From: Deltaproteobacteria bacterium
GTDB lineage: Bacteria > Desulfobacterota > Syntrophorhabdia > Syntrophorhabdales > Syntrophorhabdaceae
Direction of reading: 5' to 3'
DNA length: 49,490 nt
Assembly (NCBI GenBank): GCA_029777945.1
Contig: JAKORG010000014.1
Span: forward strand, 1 to 49,490
A program made the position numbers and the translations under genes. Positions within the stretch are counted from its first letter, which is position 1. Every line of letters begins with the position of its first letter. Below the pieces are notes generated by a model, which worked only from the letters and a program-made list of their open reading frames with translations, was not told the DNA's origin and did not search any database. Shown piece by piece: positions 32,645-41,016 of the stretch.

Positions 32645-33598
32645 ATGGACACTAAATATAAGGTAATAGTTTTAGTAACGGCAATGGCAGGGTTCCTTTC
32701 TTTAACCAAGTTTGCCGTTGGAATGGCATCCGGTTCAATGGCTGTTATGTCATCTGGTCTTGATAGTCTGCTCGATACGTTCATCTCTGGAATGAATTTT
32801 TTTGCCATTAAAAAGGCGTCAATGCCACCTGATAAAACACACCAATATGGTCATGGAAAGATAGAGAATTTTTCGGCATTAGTAGAATCTTTTATAATAA
32901 CCAGTGCTGGTGTAGTAATCCTTTATAATGCTATATACAGGTTTGTAAAAAACATTCCTGTCAGGTATACAATGCTTGACTTACCGATTATGATTTTTTC
33001 TTTAATTTTTAGTTTTTTCGTTACCTATGTTTTGAAAAGGGCAAGTAAAAAAACAGGTTCAATGGCCTTGAGTGCCGATGCAGCCCACTATGCAAGCGAT
33101 GTATATACAAACTCAGGGGCTATATTGGCCATAATTTTAACCTATTTAACGGGTTATTAATATTTTGATTTTGCCTTTGCTTTAATAATCGGTATTATCA
33201 TCGTCTTTTCTACTTTAAAAATTTTTTTAGAAAGCATCTCAGGCCTCATGGATAAAAGCATTCCAGAGGAAATAGAAGAAAAAATTAAAAAGATGATTGA
33301 GAAATTGCCCTTTCCTTATGCAGGTTTTCATAAACTGAGGACAAGGACTTCAGGAAACAAACATTACATAGATTTTCATCTTTTAGTATGCAGGGAAAGC
33401 GATATAAATAAGGCACACGAAATTGCCGAAAAGCTTGAGGATCAATTAAAAAAAGAAATATCGGGCATAGATGTTACAATACATATAGAACCCTGTAACA
33501 GTGAATGTGATATGACAGAAATTACCTGCAGTTTAAAATTACGGTCGGAAAATAAGAAAGTTTTCAAAAATAATATGGATATTGACTTTAATCCATAA
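32645..33598 (+). pseudogene. cation diffusion facilitator transporter interrupted by in-frame TAA
   Basis: A CDF (ZT_dimer, FieF/MamM-like) metal transporter, 318 codons. The TM domain shows SSGLDSLLDTFISGMNFFA and HQYGHGKIENFSALVES, and AADAAHYASDVYTN-type residues (SADAAHYASDVYTNSGA) of the HxxxD metal site. At 33158-33160 a TAA follows LTYLTGY; the same frame continues at once with YFDFAFALIIGIIIVF, the sixth TM helix, and the cytoplasmic dimerisation domain (GFHKLRTRTSGNKHYIDFHL). The break is thus a single nonsense codon, not a frameshift. Without the last helix and cytoplasmic domain the truncated product should be impaired. A recent mutation or a sequencing error are the main explanations; an internal ATG at 33248 would allow a separate soluble domain. 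Confidence 0.8.
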
Positions 33599-33632
33599 TT
33601 TTTCTTATAATTGTAAAAACTAATATATTCTA

Positions 33633-33809
33633 ATGATAAAAACTCTGAGATGTGAAAAATATAACGAAATCGTAGACATAGAAAACAATCCCTGTCCCCA
33701 TCCAGATGATTATTGTCGATTCAGAAATATGTGTATTATAAATTTTAGATTTAATGAATCAAAACACTGTAAAGATAAAAAGGAGGATAAAATTGAGAAT
33801 ACCCGATGA
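33633..33809 (+). CDS. small Cys-rich protein (58 aa)
   Basis: A short frame beginning ATG at 33633 with a compact cysteine set: RCEKY, then NPCPHPDDYCRFRNMCIINF and a later HC. The CPHPxxYCxxRxxC arrangement suggests a small metal- or Fe-S-binding fold, and the overlap of its 3' end (17 bp) with a zinc-ribbon gene suggests cotranslation. There is no ribosome-binding site before the ATG, so existence is moderately supported. Function unknown. Confidence 0.45.
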   Translation: MIKTLRCEKYNEIVDIENNPCPHPDDYCRFRNMCIINFRFNESKHCKDKKEDKIENTR

Positions 33810-33972
33810 ATATATATGTGATACTTGTGGTTATGTCTTTTTATCCTGTGAAACAAAAGATATCTTCTGTCCCGAATGTGGCAGTAGCATGGTTATAAAA
33901 GAAATTAGTTTTGAAGAATTTTTAGATGAAGATGCATTTGTAAATATAAAAATGGGCATTATGGGAAAATAA
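33793..33972 (+). CDS. small zinc-ribbon protein (59 aa)
   Basis: A rubredoxin/FmdB-like zinc ribbon: YICDTCGYVFLSC near the N-terminus and FCPECGSSMVIKE, then an acidic tail. An ATG at 33754 is open, but AAAGGAGG (about 33778-33785) is 7-8 bp before TTG 33793, giving MRIPDEYICDTCGY, so TTG is the likely start. Overlaps the upstream Cys-rich frame by 17 bp. Function unknown; such ribbons often act in nucleic-acid or protein contacts. Confidence 0.6.
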   Translation: MRIPDEYICDTCGYVFLSCETKDIFCPECGSSMVIKEISFEEFLDEDAFVNIKMGIMGK

Positions 33973-34190
33973 AAATATCCCATCGAAGGGCACAATGTTT
34001 TAAAATACAAGGTGTTTGAATTTTTTATAAAAATTATAAAAGTTGGAATAAAACGAGTAATCGCCCAAATTTTAATTGCAATTTAAATTTTACGATAATT
34101 TTTTACCTAACTTGAAAATTTAAATCCTCTTTTTTGAATAAATCTACACATATATCAACAACAGGAAAAATTGAATTTTCCAATCGTCAA

Positions 34191-34342
34191 GACAAAAGTT
34201 AGCCCTTTTTAAGTTTAGTCTCCTCCACATTGGCTGGCATATCTATCTTGAGATATACCTCCTTAAGGTGTTTTGTAGCCTAAGGCACTGTGATGTTTTT
34301 ACCCCTACCATTTCAAAAAGAAACCAAACTTAAGGGGTTGTC
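34191..34342 (-). mobile_element. degenerate IS3-family remnant, MITE-like
   Basis: About 150 bp bounded by inverted GACAA (34191) and TTGTC (34342). Further inside, CCCTTTTTAAGTTTAG (left) and the complement of CCAAACTTAAGGGG (right) form an imperfect inverted repeat. Between them is the C-terminal tail of a transposase on the minus strand. The structure fits an internally deleted IS, too short to encode a transposase. Confidence 0.45.
34199..34295 (-). pseudogene. transposase C-terminal fragment (IS3 family), frameshifted
   Basis: Read on the minus strand: HHSALGYKTP, a one-base frameshift, then KEVYLKIDMPANVEETKLKK and stop. The HxSLGYxTPxEVY pattern is the well-known end of the integrase-type catalytic domain in IS3-family transposases. 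Everything upstream of it (the DDE core) is missing. Confidence 0.5.
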
Positions 34343-34374
34343 CAAGATTTAGGGGAAATTATAGATATTTATTC

Positions 34375-34403
34375 TTTAAAAATCATTTAAAATCTTTTAT
34401 AAT
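34375..34403 (+). promoter_or_regulatory. predicted promoter of the bzd operon
   Basis: TTTAAA (34375-34380) and a perfect TATAAT (34398-34403) with a 17-bp spacer. The transcription start would be near 34410, 80 bp before the first start codon. Confidence 0.5.
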
Positions 34404-34427
34404 ATCACGTAAAAATTTTTTGTAACA

Positions 34428-34445
34428 ACCTGATTTAAATCAGGT
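34428..34445. promoter_or_regulatory. 18-bp perfect palindrome, candidate operator
   Basis: ACCTGATTTAAATCAGGT is a perfect palindrome located at about +18 to +35 of the predicted bzd transcript. The symmetry without a loop fits a dimeric repressor site better than an RNA hairpin. No other copy was noticed in the window and no regulator gene is adjacent. Confidence 0.55.
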
Positions 34446-34490
34446 AAAAATAAACCTGTAGATTCATTACAGGGAGAAAAAGGAGAGGGC

Positions 34491-35651
34491 ATGGCTGGAA
34501 TTCAAAATTTAAAAGGATTGGCTAAAGCCGAAAAGTACTACACAGATTATGGGACAAGGGCTAAAGAGCTAAGGGCTCAGGGCAATAGGGTAATTGGGTA
34601 TATATCTGCCCTTAGTCCCGTTGAGATCTTAACTGCCTCTGGCGTTGTTCCTTTCAGATTAAAAGGTAATGTGGAGGAGGCAATTACAAAAGGCGATGCG
34701 TACATGGAGACTATTGTGTGTCCTTTTGTGCGTAATGTATTTGATTCTGCCATTAAAGGTAAGTTCCATTTCATTGACGGTATGGTATTGCCTCATCAAT
34801 GTGATAGCCTTGACAGGACAAGCGATATCTGGAGGGACTATTTAAATCTATCGTATTTTCATTTTCTCAATGTTCCTCATGTGACAGATGAGCCTTCAAT
34901 TGAGTTTATGAAGGAAATTTTAAGGCTTTTTATTTCAACCATTGAAGATTTCACAGGAAATAAAATTACTGTAGATTCATTGAAAAAGGCAATATCTTTA
35001 CACAATGAAAATAGAAGACTTATGAGAAGTCTTTACGATTTGAGAAAAAGTAATCCACCCCTTATAACTGGCAGTGAGATGATGAAGGTCCTTGTGGCAG
35101 CGATGGGTCTTCCTGTTTATGAATCCATTGAACTAATTAAAGAAATTATTGAGGATGTTAAGGGAAGAAAACCTCTAACAGATGGGCAAAGAAAGAGGAT
35201 AATGTTAATTGGCGACCAAATTGATAGTGTTATTATAACGGATACTATTGAAAAAGCCGGTGCCTATCTTGTTATGGATGATATTTCAATAGGTAGTAAG
35301 ATGTACTGGCAGGATGTAGATGAAGACAAAGAACCTATCCTTGCCCTTGCAGAGCGTTATCTGAGAAAGCTTAAAATACCCACAACCTTTGTGGATACAG
35401 GTGGAACATATGAAGAAAATTTAAATGCAAGATTCGGGCACATGAGAAAATACATAGAAGAATTTAACGTAGAGGGAGCAATACTGTTTATTTACAAATA
35501 TTGTGACCCATACGGTTTTGAGGTTCCGGCAATAAAAAGTTATATAGAAGCAGTAGCCGTTGATGTTCTATATCTTGAAGACGAGTATTCCATTTCGAGC
35601 CTTGCACGAATGAAAACAAGAATAGAAGCTTTTCTTGAAATGATTGCATAA
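34491..35651 (+). CDS. bzdN: class I benzoyl-CoA reductase subunit BzdN (BcrC-like)
   Basis: A 386-residue member of the 2-hydroxyacyl-CoA dehydratase D-component (HgdB) family. Likely cluster cysteines are in ETIVCPFVRNVFDSAIKG and VLPHQCDSLDRTSDIWRDY; IYKYCDPYGFEVPAIKSY near the C-terminus is also typical. As the first of four genes in the order seen for bcrCBAD and bzdNOPQ, it should be half of the catalytic module that reduces benzoyl-CoA to cyclohexadienoyl-CoA. Ribosome-binding site AAAGGAGAGG precedes the ATG. The 386-residue length agrees with BcrC/BzdN. Assignment to benzoyl-CoA rather than a 2-hydroxyacyl-CoA rests on the two small separate ATPases and the adjacent 4-hydroxybenzoyl-CoA reductase. 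Confidence 0.85.
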   Translation: MAGIQNLKGLAKAEKYYTDYGTRAKELRAQGNRVIGYISALSPVEILTASGVVPFRLKGNVEEAITKGDAYMETIVCPFVRNVFDSAIKGKFHFIDGMVLPHQCDSLDRTSDIWRDYLNLSYFHFLNVPHVTDEPSIEFMKEILRLFISTIEDFTGNKITVDSLKKAISLHNENRRLMRSLYDLRKSNPPLITGSEMMKVLVAAMGLPVYESIELIKEIIEDVKGRKPLTDGQRKRIMLIGDQIDSVIITDTIEKAGAYLVMDDISIGSKMYWQDVDEDKEPILALAERYLRKLKIPTTFVDTGGTYEENLNARFGHMRKYIEEFNVEGAILFIYKYCDPYGFEVPAIKSYIEAVAVDVLYLEDEYSISSLARMKTRIEAFLEMIA

Positions 35652-35666
35652 CAAAAGGGAGGATTT

Positions 35667-36998
35667 ATGGCAGAAGAAAAAAAGGGAAGGGCATTAGCAA
35701 CAAAGGCTGCAGCAAGTATACCGAAATTCGTGCGGGGTAATCTCGCTGCAACTATAAAGGCAAAGGAAGAAGGTAAAAAGGTAGCCTATGCATATATCGC
35801 AGATGGTCAGGATGAAATAATGAGGGCAATGGACATTGTTCCTGCATGGGGTGAAAGTTTTGCTGGAGTATGTGCAGCAAAGAGAGACGCAGAGAAGTAT
35901 CTCCAAAAGGCAGAATCGGATAACTTTTCAAGGTCCTTGTGCACATACGCAACATGCACAATAGGCTTTGATATGATAAGGTCAGAGTTGGGTGTAGATA
36001 TTGTACCTGATGCACCCTGGGGAGGCATGGGAAGACCTGACATGATTTTAGGTTCTGCACAGCTTCTCTGTGATCCAAGGTTTAAATGGCCGCAGGCAAC
36101 CCAGCATTACCTAAGGGATGTTCCCATCTTTGTTGGTGCCATGTATTATCCCCCTTTTGATCCAAAACTCAATCATCATGAACAGGAAAAATTTTATGTA
36201 AAATACTGTACAGAAGAGTTAAGGGAATGTGTAAAATTTTGTGAAAAACATACAGGAAAGAAAATGGATTGGGACAGGCTTGCCGAAATAGTGGAGTTAT
36301 CTGATAAAACTTGGGATCTATTTATAGACACATACGAACTCCGTAAGGCAATTCCCACACCAATGGATACAGGAGATGCAATGAATACAATGGTGCCCCT
36401 TACATTTAATTTAGGGACACAGGAGGCCTATGATTTCTATAAGCAGCTCTATGATGAGTTACAGGAAAAAGTAAAGAATAAAGAAGGTGTTGTAGAACCT
36501 GAAAAATATAGGCTTATCTGGGCAGCTGGTTTGCCTTCTTGGTTTGCCCTTGGCGATTTTCAATATTTTAACAGTAAGGGGGCAACATTTCCCGTTGAGG
36601 TAACTTACCGCGGCTGCGAAAAGATTGAGAGGTTAGAATTGCCAAAGACAAGTGATCCCTTAGAACATATTGCCTGGAGATGGGTAAGATACTGGACACA
36701 CTGGTATGATAAGGCAAGAAAGCGTCCTGGTTCGTTACCAAAGGTGGAAAGGATAATAGAATACATAGAGGAGTATAAGTGTGATGGCGTTGTATTCCAT
36801 TCTGCTTTTTCTTGCAGGAGCTGGCATGCAGGTATTATCCATCAAGCAGAGACCTTGAAAAAGGTTTATAAAGAAATCCCCATTTTAATCTTAGAAGGAG
36901 ATATAGTAGATATCAGTTCCTATAATGAAGCAGACACCCATAATAGAATAGATGCATTTATAGAGGCAGTAGACGCATATAAGAGCAGAATGGGATAA
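35667..36998 (+). CDS. bzdO: class I benzoyl-CoA reductase subunit BzdO (BcrB-like)
   Basis: A 443-residue HgdB-family subunit, the second half of the catalytic module. Cys-containing blocks are SLCTYATCTIGFDMIR (about 92-107) and FHSAFSCRSWHAGIIHQ (about 378-394), the latter a family hallmark. GDFQYFNSKGATFPVEVTYRG lies in the substrate half. It begins 15 bp after bzdN with AAAGGGAGG before the ATG and ends 5 bp before bzdP, so all four genes are one transcript. Size and order match BzdO/BcrB. Confidence 0.86.
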   Translation: MAEEKKGRALATKAAASIPKFVRGNLAATIKAKEEGKKVAYAYIADGQDEIMRAMDIVPAWGESFAGVCAAKRDAEKYLQKAESDNFSRSLCTYATCTIGFDMIRSELGVDIVPDAPWGGMGRPDMILGSAQLLCDPRFKWPQATQHYLRDVPIFVGAMYYPPFDPKLNHHEQEKFYVKYCTEELRECVKFCEKHTGKKMDWDRLAEIVELSDKTWDLFIDTYELRKAIPTPMDTGDAMNTMVPLTFNLGTQEAYDFYKQLYDELQEKVKNKEGVVEPEKYRLIWAAGLPSWFALGDFQYFNSKGATFPVEVTYRGCEKIERLELPKTSDPLEHIAWRWVRYWTHWYDKARKRPGSLPKVERIIEYIEEYKCDGVVFHSAFSCRSWHAGIIHQAETLKKVYKEIPILILEGDIVDISSYNEADTHNRIDAFIEAVDAYKSRMG

Positions 36999-37003
36999 AA
37001 ATC

Positions 37004-37846
37004 ATGAAGAGATATTTTGCCGGTGTAGATATAGGCTCCACAATGACAAAGGTGGTTATATTCAGTGACAGAATAGAGGCCACCATTATAGGTCCCACAG
37101 GCCCTGAACACCGGAAATTGGCAAACAAAGTAATGGAGGAGGCTCTGAATCTGGCTCAAATCAGATTTGAAAATCTGTCCTATATCATTGCCACGGGGTA
37201 TGGGAGAATCAATGTGCCCTTTGCAGACAGGCAAATCACAGAGATTACCTGTCATGCAAAAGGGTTACATAGCCTCCTCCCAACTGTAAAGACCATTGTG
37301 GATATAGGTGGTCAGGACAGTAAGGGTATTAAGATTAAAGACGGTAAGGTAGTGAGTTTTGTCATGAACGATAAGTGTGCTGCAGGGACAGGACGGTTTA
37401 TTGAGATTATGGCAGATTCCATAGGAGTTCCATTAGAAGATATGGGTATAATATCCCTTACTGCCGAAAAAGCAGCCCCCATCAGTAGCACATGCACCGT
37501 ATTTGCAGAACATGAAATTATAAATAAACTTGCCAGTGGAGAGACAATTCCAAACCTTATTGCAGGCATCCATGAATCTGTGGCAACCCGTGTAAGCGCT
37601 ATGGTTAAAAAGCTCACAATTGAGCAGGATGTTGCCGTAACCGGTGGAGGTGCAAAAAATATAGGGCTTGTTAAGGCATTGGAAAAAAAATTAGGATGCT
37701 CTATCATCGTTCCACCTGAACCTTTAATAACCGGTGCCCTTGGTGCTTCGGTTTTGGCAAAAGAGATATTTGAAAAATACGAAAGGGAAGGTCAAATGCC
37801 TGTAAGAAGTTCTTGCGGTTTGCAGGAAGCAAAAATTTTTTCATAA
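37004..37846 (+). CDS. bzdP: class I benzoyl-CoA reductase ATPase subunit BzdP
   Basis: A 280-residue BadF/BadG/BcrA/BcrD ATPase. ADIGSTMTKVVIF-type phosphate motif (GVDIGSTMTKVVIF), VDIGGQDSKGIKI, and NDKCAAGTGRFIEIMA with Cys125, paired with Cys164 in SSTCTVFAEHE, for a [4Fe-4S] cluster shared at the ATPase dimer interface; VTGGGAKNIGLVKALE closes the fold. It hydrolyses ATP to push ferredoxin electrons onto the BzdNO module. The length (280) fits the bzd type; the Thauera-type BcrA is much longer. Confidence 0.86.
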   Translation: MKRYFAGVDIGSTMTKVVIFSDRIEATIIGPTGPEHRKLANKVMEEALNLAQIRFENLSYIIATGYGRINVPFADRQITEITCHAKGLHSLLPTVKTIVDIGGQDSKGIKIKDGKVVSFVMNDKCAAGTGRFIEIMADSIGVPLEDMGIISLTAEKAAPISSTCTVFAEHEIINKLASGETIPNLIAGIHESVATRVSAMVKKLTIEQDVAVTGGGAKNIGLVKALEKKLGCSIIVPPEPLITGALGASVLAKEIFEKYEREGQMPVRSSCGLQEAKIFS

Positions 37847-37856
37847 AAGGTGAGAT

Positions 37857-38627
37857 ATGGCGTTTTTTCTTGGAATTGACGTAGGTTCAGGATGGACAAA
37901 GGCTGCAATCTGTGAGGATAATGAGCTTAAGTCTTATGCAATAGTACCATCTGGAGGAGATTATAAGAAGGCTGCGAAGGAAGCAACTAACCTTGCCTTA
38001 AAAAAATTAAACCTTTCAGTAAAGGATATAAAATGCACAGTAGCAACAGGATATGGTGCCACAATGGCTGATTTTGCCAATGATGTTATATCTGATATTT
38101 CATGTCATGCAAAGGGTATAAGCGTATTATTTTCAAATGTAAGAACCGTTATTGACATAGGTGCCCAGTTTACGAGGGCAATCACAATAGATAACGATGG
38201 AAGGATCATAAATTTTATTATGAACGAGAAGTGCGCAGGTGGAAGTGGGAAATTTTTACAGGTTACTGCGAGGATACTCCATGTTAATATAGAAGAATTG
38301 GGTAGATTGTCCCTTGAATCAAAAAAACCAGTTGAATTTACTACAGCATGCGCTGTTTTTGCAGAATCAGAGGCTATATCGAGGATATCAGAAGGTGCTA
38401 GGCCAGAAGATATAGTAGCAGGTATACATAAGGCAATGGCTTCAAAGATTATGACCCTTGTAACACGGGTAGGTATGAACCCTGACTACGCCGTAACTGG
38501 TGGAGGTGGGAAAGATATTGGGCTTGTTAAGGCTATTGATAATGAGCTTAGATCAAAGGCTTATATACCATATGAACCTCAGATAACTGCTGCATTGGGT
38601 GCTGCCATATTTGCCAGTTCTAAGTAG
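37857..38627 (+). CDS. bzdQ: class I benzoyl-CoA reductase ATPase subunit BzdQ
   Basis: A 256-residue partner ATPase. GIDVGSGWTKAAIC, VIDIGAQFTRAITI (with Gln/Phe replacing the GGQDSK block), and NEKCAGGSGKFLQVTARIL with Cys126, paired with Cys165 in ACAVFAESEAISRI; VTGGGGKDIGLVKAID is near the end. The CAGGSG variant and ACAVFAESE are typical of the BcrD/BzdQ branch rather than of HgdC. It would form the heterodimeric electron activase with BzdP, which overlaps functionally with but differs from the giant activase at 11.1 kb. Last gene of the operon; 10 bp from bzdP. Confidence 0.86.
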   Translation: MAFFLGIDVGSGWTKAAICEDNELKSYAIVPSGGDYKKAAKEATNLALKKLNLSVKDIKCTVATGYGATMADFANDVISDISCHAKGISVLFSNVRTVIDIGAQFTRAITIDNDGRIINFIMNEKCAGGSGKFLQVTARILHVNIEELGRLSLESKKPVEFTTACAVFAESEAISRISEGARPEDIVAGIHKAMASKIMTLVTRVGMNPDYAVTGGGGKDIGLVKAIDNELRSKAYIPYEPQITAALGAAIFASSK

Positions 38628-38653
38628 ATACTATTTTATAAAAATGTTTTAAT

Positions 38654-38676
38654 GCAGTGCAGTCTTCCTGCTCTGC
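38654..38676. terminator. weak hairpin between convergent bzdQ and hcrA
   Basis: GCAGTGCAG and CTGCTCTGC form a 9-bp stem with one mismatch around TCTTC. Neither side has a clean T-run on the + strand; on the minus strand ATTAAAACATTTTT follows. It is the only candidate terminator in the 76-bp gap. Confidence 0.4.
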
Positions 38677-38703
38677 TCATACCAAAATAATTTAAATATA
38701 TTT

Positions 38704-41016
38704 CTATGATAAATTATTTATAATTCTTATGGGTAGTCTTTTTGCTCTGACACCTGTGGCATTATATACGGCATTGGCTATTGCAGCAAGAATTCCTGAT
38801 ACATAGCCTTCGCCTACCTCTTTTGTATGGAAATGGTGACCTTTTTTGTATTCTTCTGTAATAATATCAATGTAATCGTTTTCAACCATCTCCGTTGCAA
38901 TGGGTAGTTTATATTCGAGAAATGATGGGTTTAGGGTTATGCCTTTTTCCATAATGATTTCTTCTGATAGTGCCTGTCCTGCTGCCATTGATACCTGACC
39001 ATCGATTTGACCTTCTACAAGGAGGGGGTTTATGGGAAACCCACAATCGTGAGCTGTTGTTGCTTTTATGACCTTAATCTTTCCCGTATGCATGTCCACT
39101 TCCACTTCTGCAACCTGCGCATCAAAGGCATAGCTGTCACTCCATGCGCCTTTTGCATTTTTTAAACTCGGGCCATGCTCAGCATCTTTTAATCCCCTGA
39201 AAAATCCTTTCCCAATTATTGGGTCACCTTTGTGATCCCTTATATGGTTTTCTAATACCTTAGAAAATGTTATTGATCTTTCAGGATTATCCTTTACAAA
39301 GATTATTCTGTCTCTCATATCAAGGCTATCCATATGGACATTTAAATATATTGCTGCAGAAGAAAGGAGTTGTTTTCTTGCATCTTCTGATGCCTTTTTT
39401 ACAGCATTTCCTGTCACATATGTCAGTCCACTTATCCATGAACCAATATCCACTGGTGTATTATCTGTATCACCTGCTATAATTTCAATATCTTTTATAT
39501 CAATGGATAATTCTTCTGCAATAATTTGGGCGAGAATGGTTTCTGCACCTTGGCCTATATCAAGGGCACCAGTATAGCATTGAACTGTCCCGTCATCGTT
39601 GAATTTGATAATAGCAGCAGAATTATGGGGATATATGAGGGTGCCTGTAAAGTAGCTGCTTACCCCAATTCCTATTCCACGCCTGAACCTTGTATTGTTT
39701 TTATATTGTTTTACCTCTTTGAGATTTTTGCTATATTTTTTTCTGAAATCAGTCTTTTTTTCAATTTCCTCTATGCATTCGATAAGACCTGCATTTTTTA
39801 TCGTATCCCCGTTTGGAAGTATATCACCTTTTTGCCTTGCATTTTTTAATCTTATTTCAATAGGGTCTATGCCGAGCTCCTCTGCAATTATATCCAACTG
39901 CGATTCCACTGCAAAACGAACCTGAGGTGCGCCATGTCCTTTCTGTGGTGCCCTTACAGGATTATTTGTATATATGGAATAACCTATATAGTCAAGGGTA
40001 GGAATCCTGTAAGGTAAGATTATAAAACCCCAGCATAGAAATATACACACAACGCCACTTCCCCTGTATGCCCCACAGTTGTTATAGCATCTCACTATCT
40101 GACCTAATATAGTGCCGTCTTTTGCAACTAATGTTTTCAAATCTATTACCATAGGCTGACCGTGTCTGAAGTAAGAGAATATTTCATCCCTTTCTGCAAC
40201 ATATTTTACCGGTTTCCCTGTTTTTATGGACAAAAGGGATGTGCAGAATTCATGGGAAAACAAATCGATCTTTCCACCAAATGCCCCTCCAACCCAGCTC
40301 TTGTGTATTCGAATTTTGCTTAAAGGCATATGGAGTATCTTAGAAAGGTGCATCCTCTTTCTAAACACACCCATGCTTGATGTCCATACATTTAATTTTC
40401 CATTTACATCATAATATGCCACAGTTGCCTGGGGTTCAAGGTAACAGTGGGTTCTAAGTTGTGTCTCAAACCTATCTTCCCTTATTAGATAGGCCTTTTT
40501 AAATGCAGCCTCCATATCACCAAAGGAGTTTGCACACCTTCCGCCCACATTTTTAAAAGGTTCTATCAAATCAGGCAATCTAAATTCATGTATGTCAGGT
40601 GCATCAGGTTTTATGGCCTCGAAAATGTCAAATACAGCAGGTAGCTCTTCATAAGTGACTTTGATAGCATCTATTGCCTCATAGGCAGTGTCCTCATCTA
40701 CTGCTGCAACACATGCAATTTCTTCCCCAATGTATCTGACTCTGTCATTGGCAAGACAATACTGGTCTGCAGGATAACGGGGCGTTTCAATAAATCCATG
40801 TCTTATATCCCATGCATCCCTTCCTGTTATAATTGCCTTCACCCCTGGAATCTTTTTTGCCTTTGAGATATCTATGTTTAATATTTTTGCATGGGGCAAT
40901 GGACTTCTTAGCATCTTGGCAACAAGCATATCAGGTAAATATATGTCTGTTGTATATTTTGCCTCACCTGTTGCCTTGATAGGTCCATCTATTCTTGGAA
41001 TACGCCTACCTATCAT
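38704..41016 (-). CDS. hcrA: 4-hydroxybenzoyl-CoA reductase, molybdopterin subunit
   Basis: A 770-residue molybdenum hydroxylase large subunit of the xanthine oxidase family. The small N-terminal domain (GRRIPRIDGPIKATGEAKYT) precedes the Mo-binding domains with WVGGAFGGKIDLFSHEFC, GALDIGQGAETILAQIIAEE and, close to the end, KEVGEGYVSGILAAIANAV, whose Glu is the catalytic base position. It would reductively remove the para-hydroxyl of 4-hydroxybenzoyl-CoA using low-potential electrons. It overlaps hcrC by 11 bp. On its own it could be any family member; the assignment depends on HcrB. Confidence 0.82.
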   Translation of the reverse strand: MIGRRIPRIDGPIKATGEAKYTTDIYLPDMLVAKMLRSPLPHAKILNIDISKAKKIPGVKAIITGRDAWDIRHGFIETPRYPADQYCLANDRVRYIGEEIACVAAVDEDTAYEAIDAIKVTYEELPAVFDIFEAIKPDAPDIHEFRLPDLIEPFKNVGGRCANSFGDMEAAFKKAYLIREDRFETQLRTHCYLEPQATVAYYDVNGKLNVWTSSMGVFRKRMHLSKILHMPLSKIRIHKSWVGGAFGGKIDLFSHEFCTSLLSIKTGKPVKYVAERDEIFSYFRHGQPMVIDLKTLVAKDGTILGQIVRCYNNCGAYRGSGVVCIFLCWGFIILPYRIPTLDYIGYSIYTNNPVRAPQKGHGAPQVRFAVESQLDIIAEELGIDPIEIRLKNARQKGDILPNGDTIKNAGLIECIEEIEKKTDFRKKYSKNLKEVKQYKNNTRFRRGIGIGVSSYFTGTLIYPHNSAAIIKFNDDGTVQCYTGALDIGQGAETILAQIIAEELSIDIKDIEIIAGDTDNTPVDIGSWISGLTYVTGNAVKKASEDARKQLLSSAAIYLNVHMDSLDMRDRIIFVKDNPERSITFSKVLENHIRDHKGDPIIGKGFFRGLKDAEHGPSLKNAKGAWSDSYAFDAQVAEVEVDMHTGKIKVIKATTAHDCGFPINPLLVEGQIDGQVSMAAGQALSEEIIMEKGITLNPSFLEYKLPIATEMVENDYIDIITEEYKKGHHFHTKEVGEGYVSGILAAIANAVYNATGVRAKRLPIRIINNLS

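Larger units (their letters stand above)
33973..34490. other. 518-bp intergenic region upstream of the benzoyl-CoA reductase genes
   Basis: Left part (33973-34190): very AT-rich, no ORF, with an imperfect palindrome AATTGCAATT flanked by AAATTT units (34067-34091). Middle (34191-34342): IS3-family remnant. Right part (34343-34490): promoter, 18-bp palindrome and ribosome-binding site of the bzd operon. No RNA gene was recognised. Confidence 0.6.

Noticed and set aside
33248-33598. Independent gene for the CDF C-terminal domain
   Set aside because: It is in the same frame as the upstream half and begins in the middle of conserved sequence with no ribosome-binding site; treated as part of the interrupted CDF gene.
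34491-38627. 2-hydroxyglutaryl-CoA (or lactoyl-CoA) dehydratase operon
   Set aside because: Those systems have a single homodimeric activator; here two different ATPases follow in the bzdP-bzdQ order, and the aromatic context is strong. Not excluded absolutely.
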